Below are positions 60,511 to 64,000 of a stretch of 64,000 bases of DNA, piece after piece; position 1 is the first letter of the stretch; every line of letters begins with the position of its first letter. Origin of the DNA: Dysgonamonadaceae bacterium. GTDB lineage: Bacteria > Bacteroidota > Bacteroidia > Bacteroidales > Azobacteroidaceae. The position numbers were made by a program, and so were the translations under genes. The stretch lies in assembly GCA_031260045.1 (NCBI GenBank), contig JAIRKO010000039.1, forward strand, positions 58,210 to 122,209, read 5' to 3'. The notes under the pieces are model-generated. The model ran no database searches. It was not told the origin of the DNA and saw only the letters and a program-made list of their open reading frames with translations.

Positions 60511-61338
60511 ATGAAGAAGAAATTTTTATTATTTGCCCTTGTGGCATTCGGTTTTTTTACTGCGGCGAATGCCGCGAAATACCAGTATGAGATTGGTAAT
60601 ATTATCTACACTTTTGAGTTCAACGAAGAACCTCCTTTCGAGGTAACAGTTATCCAAGCGGATTGTTCAGCCGGCGGAATACTCAGTTGGGATGTTGTGG
60701 ATTTGTCCACTGGACAAACAATGCAGCAACGCGTGGAAGCTGAGGTACAGGCTGCAGCTGAAGAAGAAGCGGCCAGGAAGGCGGCAGAAGAAGCGGCAGA
60801 AGCAGCGGCAAGGGCAGAAGCAGCGGCAAGGGCAGAAGCTGAAGAAGCAGCGGCAAGGGCAGCAACGGCAGAAGCAGCGGCAAGGTTAGCAGCGGCAGAA
60901 GCAACGGCAAGGGCAGAAGCAGCGGCAAGGGTAGAAGCGGCAGAAGCAGCGGCAAGGGCAGAAGCGGCAGAAGCGGCAGAAGCAGCGGCAAGGGCAGAAG
61001 CGGCAGAAGCGGCGGCAAGGGCAGAAGCGGCAAGGGCAGCAGCGGCAGAAGCAGCGGCAAGGGCAGAAGCGGCAGAAGCGGCGGCAAGGGCAGAAGCGGC
61101 AGAAGCAGCGGCAAGGGCAGAAGCGGCAAAAGCGGCGGCAAGGGCAGAAGCGGCAGAAGCAGCGGCAAGGGCAGAAGCGGCAGAAGCAGCGGCAAGGGCA
61201 GCAGCGGCAGAAGCAGCGGCAAGGGCAGCAGCGGCAGAAGCAGCGGCAAGGGCAGCAGCGGACGCGGCAAGTAATGCAGCAGAAGAATTGGCAGAAAAAG
61301 CGGCCAGGAGGGCAGCAGCGGAAGCCTCAAATAGATGA
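60511..61338 (+). CDS. Exported alanine/glutamate/arginine-rich repeat protein (275 aa)
   Basis: A signal peptide (residues 1-21) and a short globular part (about 22-75, including CSAGGILSWDVVDLSTGQ) precede roughly 190 residues made of A, E, R and few others, in units such as AARAEAAE and AAARAEAA. The composition predicts a long continuous alpha-helix or coiled coil, as in TolA-like spacers and single-alpha-helix domains. The protein may span the periplasm or extend from the surface. Promoter and terminator flank it closely, so it is probably expressed. Function unknown. Confidence 0.75.
   Translation: MKKKFLLFALVAFGFFTAANAAKYQYEIGNIIYTFEFNEEPPFEVTVIQADCSAGGILSWDVVDLSTGQTMQQRVEAEVQAAAEEEAARKAAEEAAEAAARAEAAARAEAEEAAARAATAEAAARLAAAEATARAEAAARVEAAEAAARAEAAEAAEAAARAEAAEAAARAEAARAAAAEAAARAEAAEAAARAEAAEAAARAEAAKAAARAEAAEAAARAEAAEAAARAAAAEAAARAAAAEAAARAAADAASNAAEELAEKAARRAAAEASNR
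60760..61262 (+). repeat. GC-rich tandem repeat encoding the alanine-rich helix
   Basis: Imperfect repeats of about 24 bp (for example gcggcaagggcagaagcggc) vary by whole 3-bp or 9-bp steps, so the frame is retained. The opposite strand would encode a leucine/proline repeat and is not regarded as coding. Confidence 0.85.
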
Positions 61339-61370
61339 CGTTGTTACTCCACTGTCATTAAAGCAATAAA

Positions 61371-61398
61371 AAAACCGTGAAACTTCACGGTTTTTTTT
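61371..61398 (+). terminator. Intrinsic terminator after the alanine-rich protein
   Basis: ACCGTGAA pairs with TTCACGGT across a 2-nt loop and is followed by eight T residues, with A residues on the other side. Confidence 0.85.
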
Positions 61399-61494
61399 AA
61401 CCCCGTCATCCCGCGCCTCGCGTGGGATCCCCTGAAGGAATGACTGCGCCTTGCAGGGGATTGCGGGTCAAACCCGCAATGACGGTTTTTTAGT
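61399..61494. repeat. Composite palindromic repeat block
   Basis: The block contains hairpins ATCCCGCG/CGCGTGGGAT, CCCCTG/CAGGGG and ATTGCGGGT/ACCCGCAAT, enclosed by CCCCGTCAT and ATGACGG. It is a well-formed copy of the family seen at 30.99 kb, in opposite orientation. Confidence 0.65.
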
Positions 61495-61526
61495 TCTTAA
61501 CTTTTAATGCTCAAAATTTATATCTC

Positions 61527-62138
61527 ATGCAAAAAAAATTATTATTAGCCGCCATCACCATAGCGGCATTTTTTTATCTAAATCTTTCCGGCTGCAAAGC
61601 CGACGAGGAAACCATTTCCCCCCGCCTGCACGCGGCGCGGGAAACCCTCCAAGACAGCATTGTTTTTTACGCCCGCGCCATGACGGGAAACGTCAATTTG
61701 ACCCAACTCGACAGCGGATGCCCCGTGAAATACTATTTTTCGTGGCGGGACGGCGAAACGATGAACCTGCAAATCCGCAACTTCAAAGTGGGAAAAATGC
61801 CGCTCATCTCGTTTTCCATCGACCTGAAATTTATGGAGTTGAACGATTGGGAAAAAGACGAATACGCGGGCGAGGGTTGGATTAAATTCACTGGCAGCGG
61901 GGGAATCAGCACGGTGAACGGCGCCGAAAACGACGGGAACGGAATCGTAACCGGCTATTTCAACGCCAACACAAAGGATATGGAGTTTGTAACCGATTTC
62001 AATGTCATGACCGTTACGCTCGACGTTTATCGCCAGCCGGTAGATTTTGGGCGCATGGATACTTATGAGGAGGACGTTGCTCGATATGAGTTACAAGTTA
62101 CGAGTTACAAGTTACAAGTCGGGTTTCATAACTTGTAA
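61527..62138 (+). CDS. DUF4903-like lipoprotein (203 aa)
   Basis: Small lipoprotein with signal and lipobox (LNLSGCKAD). The sequence GEGWIKFTGSGGISTVNGA and the DMEFVTDFNVMTV strand are typical of the DUF4903 group of Bacteroidetes, frequently placed near TonB-dependent receptors. The last 16 residues (ELQVTSYKLQVGFHNL) are encoded by one arm of a long inverted repeat (62089-62154), so the original C-terminus has probably been replaced by the repeat. A TonB-dependent receptor follows 24 bp downstream, suggesting a shared uptake function, possibly for heme or a metal chelate. Confidence 0.78.
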   Translation: MQKKLLLAAITIAAFFYLNLSGCKADEETISPRLHAARETLQDSIVFYARAMTGNVNLTQLDSGCPVKYYFSWRDGETMNLQIRNFKVGKMPLISFSIDLKFMELNDWEKDEYAGEGWIKFTGSGGISTVNGAENDGNGIVTGYFNANTKDMEFVTDFNVMTVTLDVYRQPVDFGRMDTYEEDVARYELQVTSYKLQVGFHNL

Positions 62139-62154
62139 CTCGTAACTTGTAACT
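62089..62154. repeat. Perfect 25-bp inverted repeat with 16-nt loop
   Basis: The left arm (62089-62113) starts AGTTACAAGTTACG and ends TTACAAGTT; the right arm (62130-62154) is its exact reverse complement, AACTTGTAACTCG to TTGTAACT. Each arm is itself built of two near-identical 'gagttacaagtt' words. No T-run follows. It overlaps the end of the DUF4903 gene and the leader of the receptor gene. Confidence 0.9.
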
Positions 62155-62162
62155 ATTACCCC

Positions 62163-64000
62163 ATGCCCAAAAGAACAAAACTACTCGCCTGTGTGTGCGC
62201 AATGCTTGCCGCGCCGCTGTCGGCAATAGAAAAAGACACGGTAAATCTCTCCGAAGTGATTGTAATTGCTCCGCAAACGCTGCGCCCCGTCAAGCTTTCG
62301 CCCATTCCAACAAGGGTACTCGGCGGCAAGGCGATGCTTGACGCGGGACATGCCGACCTGCAACAAGTCTTGGAACAGGAAACGCCCGGACTGAATATCC
62401 GCAAAACCGGCTTCGGCAACGAAATTAACGTGCAGGGACTCGACGCTCGGCACGTTCTTTTTTTGATTGACGGCGAGCGGATGACCGGCGATATGGCGGG
62501 CAACCTCGACTACGAACGTTTTAACCTCCATGCCGTCGACCGCATCGAGATTGTGAAAGGCGCAGGCAGCGCATTTTACGGTTCGCGGGCTTCCGGCGCC
62601 GTCGTCAACCTGATTACGAAAAAACCCGCGCAGCCGCTCACGGTGGACGCTGGCGTGCGCTACGCGCAAATGAACGAGCGGAACTATCCCGCTCCGCACA
62701 AAAAAGATTTCCTGTATATGTATGAAAAAAACGCCGACCGCCCTAACCTGCAAAGTTGGGTCTCGGCGGGGGTGAAAGTCGGGGCGTTTGCTTCGCAAAC
62801 CGACGTGTGGTACGCCGAAAGCGACGCTTTTAATCTCTACCAAAAGGCGGGCGATAAAAAGGTATATACCCGCGAAGCGAATCCTTTTTTGGACGAAGAC
62901 GTTGAAATTGTTAGCGAGTTGGCGCGTCCGCCGATGGGCGTTGATGGCGGGGAACATATTTCCGCTTCGCAAAAACTGTTTTTCGAGCCTTCGGCAAATC
63001 TGAAAATACAACTCTACGCGACTACTTTCTTCAAGAATACTTACGATATGGCGCAGGACTTGGTTTTTACGCAGTCGCGGGATTTTACCGGCGGCGCGAA
63101 AGTTACTTACGACCTGAAACCCCGCCTCAGCCTGACCGCCGCCGTCCATGCCGACCGTTACAATCGCTACAAACGGCACGAGCGGCGCGACGAACGGAAA
63201 ACGGTCTATAAAAGCCGCATCTTGCAGCCCCGAATTGCCTTGACCGGTCGCTATTTCAGCGGACACGACCTGACGCTCGGCGCGGAACACTTTACGGACG
63301 AACTGACCAGCGACCGTTTCGTGAACCGCAAAATGACTTCGCGAACGCTCAAGGAAACCGAATATTTCTTGCAGGACGAATGGACGGCGAGCGACCGCTG
63401 GATGCTGGCGGCGGGCGTTCGCGGCGTTTTTTCAAAGCCGTTCGGATGGATGTGGGCGCCTAAGTTGGCGGTGAAATATGCGCCGTCCGGACGGTGGAAC
63501 TTTCGCGCGGGCTTTGCGGCGGGATACCGCTTGCCGTCGATTAAGGAACTGTTTTTCAACTGGAATCATTTAGCCATGTTCGTGATTAAAGGCAACGAAT
63601 TTCTGCGTCCGGAAACGAACCGTTATGTTTCGCTTGGCGCGGAATATTCCGACAGTCGCTTTTTTGTCAACGCCAACTTTTACGGCAACTTCTTTCGCGA
63701 CAAGATAGAAGGCGTGTGGCGGATATACGATATGCAGTACAACTTTGAATATACCAATCTGGGATGGCAAAACCTGCGGGGCGGCGAAGCGTTGGCGCGG
63801 TGGCAGGCTTTGGATTGCTTCATGCTGAACGTTTCGTATGCTTATGTCGACGTCGGCGAACCGGGCGGCGTGTGCATCAACACCGCTTCGCCACACGCGG
63901 CGACGGGCGGCTTGGAATATCGCTATCGCCGGAAAAACTACGCGCTCGCCGCCGGTTTCTCCGCCTCATACATGGGGCGCAAACGTTTCGATGTGCAAGA
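62163..64000 (+). CDS. TonB-dependent outer-membrane receptor, N-terminal part (>612 aa)
   Basis: Incomplete at the right edge. A signal peptide (about residues 1-22) precedes a TonB-box-like segment (NLSEVIVIAP) and a plug domain with LQQVLEQETPGLNIRKTGFG, INVQGLDARHVLFLIDGERM and RIEIVKGAGSAFYGSRASGA followed by VVNLITKK, all characteristic. The barrel begins near residue 160 and continues with DEWTASDRWMLAAGVR and FAAGYRLPSIKELFFNWN, features of hemin/siderophore/vitamin receptors. The adjacent DUF4903 lipoprotein suggests a heme- or metal-related substrate, but this is inferred. A shadow frame on the opposite strand is not regarded as coding. Confidence 0.93.
   Translation, partial: MPKRTKLLACVCAMLAAPLSAIEKDTVNLSEVIVIAPQTLRPVKLSPIPTRVLGGKAMLDAGHADLQQVLEQETPGLNIRKTGFGNEINVQGLDARHVLFLIDGERMTGDMAGNLDYERFNLHAVDRIEIVKGAGSAFYGSRASGAVVNLITKKPAQPLTVDAGVRYAQMNERNYPAPHKKDFLYMYEKNADRPNLQSWVSAGVKVGAFASQTDVWYAESDAFNLYQKAGDKKVYTREANPFLDEDVEIVSELARPPMGVDGGEHISASQKLFFEPSANLKIQLYATTFFKNTYDMAQDLVFTQSRDFTGGAKVTYDLKPRLSLTAAVHADRYNRYKRHERRDERKTVYKSRILQPRIALTGRYFSGHDLTLGAEHFTDELTSDRFVNRKMTSRTLKETEYFLQDEWTASDRWMLAAGVRGVFSKPFGWMWAPKLAVKYAPSGRWNFRAGFAAGYRLPSIKELFFNWNHLAMFVIKGNEFLRPETNRYVSLGAEYSDSRFFVNANFYGNFFRDKIEGVWRIYDMQYNFEYTNLGWQNLRGGEALARWQALDCFMLNVSYAYVDVGEPGGVCINTASPHAATGGLEYRYRRKNYALAAGFSASYMGRKRFDVQ

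Noticed and set aside
60683..61330. Leucine/proline-repeat frame opposite the alanine-rich protein
   Set aside because: It is a by-product of the GC-rich repeat; the plus strand has a signal peptide, promoter and terminator.
62181..63290. 369-residue minus-strand frame inside the TonB-dependent receptor
   Set aside because: The plus strand encodes an unmistakable receptor plug and barrel over the same bases.

Overview
The window is a typical Bacteroidetes chromosome segment, most likely order Bacteroidales and probably a gut-type organism. The evidence is the recurrent -7 promoter motif TAnnTTTG, often with TTTG about 20 bp upstream, together with families largely confined to the phylum: DUF4270, DUF4292, DUF4903, GldB-like lipoprotein, PorT-like barrel and the Bacteroidetes glycogen-synthase-like protein. 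Species cannot be named from the sequence. Intergenic DNA is crowded with palindromic dispersed repeats, and several spacers hold gene or transposon fragments, so the genome looks repeat-rich and mildly decaying.

Layout. 0.2-5.8 kb: lon, then an overlapping xseB-ispD-recG operon. 5.9-12.3 kb: SulP anion transporter, alkaline phosphatase, an ABC substrate-binding lipoprotein with a short permease but no ATPase gene, and an OprP/O-like porin, suggesting anion or phosphate scavenging. 12.3-15.7 kb (minus): tkt-rpiB and an AraC regulator. 15.8-22.5 kb: an IS110 transposase fragment, an AAA-ATPase/PD-(D/E)XK protein and a 1511-residue secreted protein with four ~350-residue repeats. 22.7-27.0 kb (minus): dut, a TPR protein fused to DUF4292, and an EnvC/M23 protein. 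27.3 kb: the SRP RNA gene, then a small barrel protein. 28.2-35.3 kb: a hypothetical gene, typA, an in-frame fusion of an HD-domain protein to LptD, a 161-bp MITE-like element, and a sirtuin. 35.3-39.5 kb (minus): a second AAA-ATPase/PD-(D/E)XK protein, tRNA-Gly(GCC) and a class A penicillin-binding protein. 39.5-42.1 kb: a hairpin cluster and two glycosyltransferases, the first carrying an in-frame palindromic insertion.

42.1-43.1 kb is an accessory islet: two copies of a 77-bp promoter/leader repeat, one ahead of a toxin-like ORF and one ahead of a broken toxin-like ORF. 43.2-49 kb: nadB, rubrerythrin, polyprenyl synthetase-hypothetical-TatD, and a TonB-like protein. 49.0-55.8 kb: a WecE aminotransferase fragment, a SAM-II-like leader and metK, then a GldB-like lipoprotein, rpoN, DUF4270 and a glycogen-synthase-like protein. 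55.9-59 kb: an outer-membrane protein and a helix-hairpin-helix protein. 59.0-61.4 kb is the oddest stretch: a probable small RNA, a 21-bp minisatellite inside an ORF, an unknown helical protein, and an exported protein with a long Ala/Glu/Arg helix. 61.5-64 kb: a DUF4903 lipoprotein and a TonB-dependent receptor running off the end, probably a metal or heme uptake pair.

The most notable observations are the two gene fusions, the duplicated-promoter toxin-like islet, the SAM-II-like leader on metK, the MITE carrying a transposase promoter and 5' end, and the repeat-protein/small-RNA cluster at 59-61 kb.
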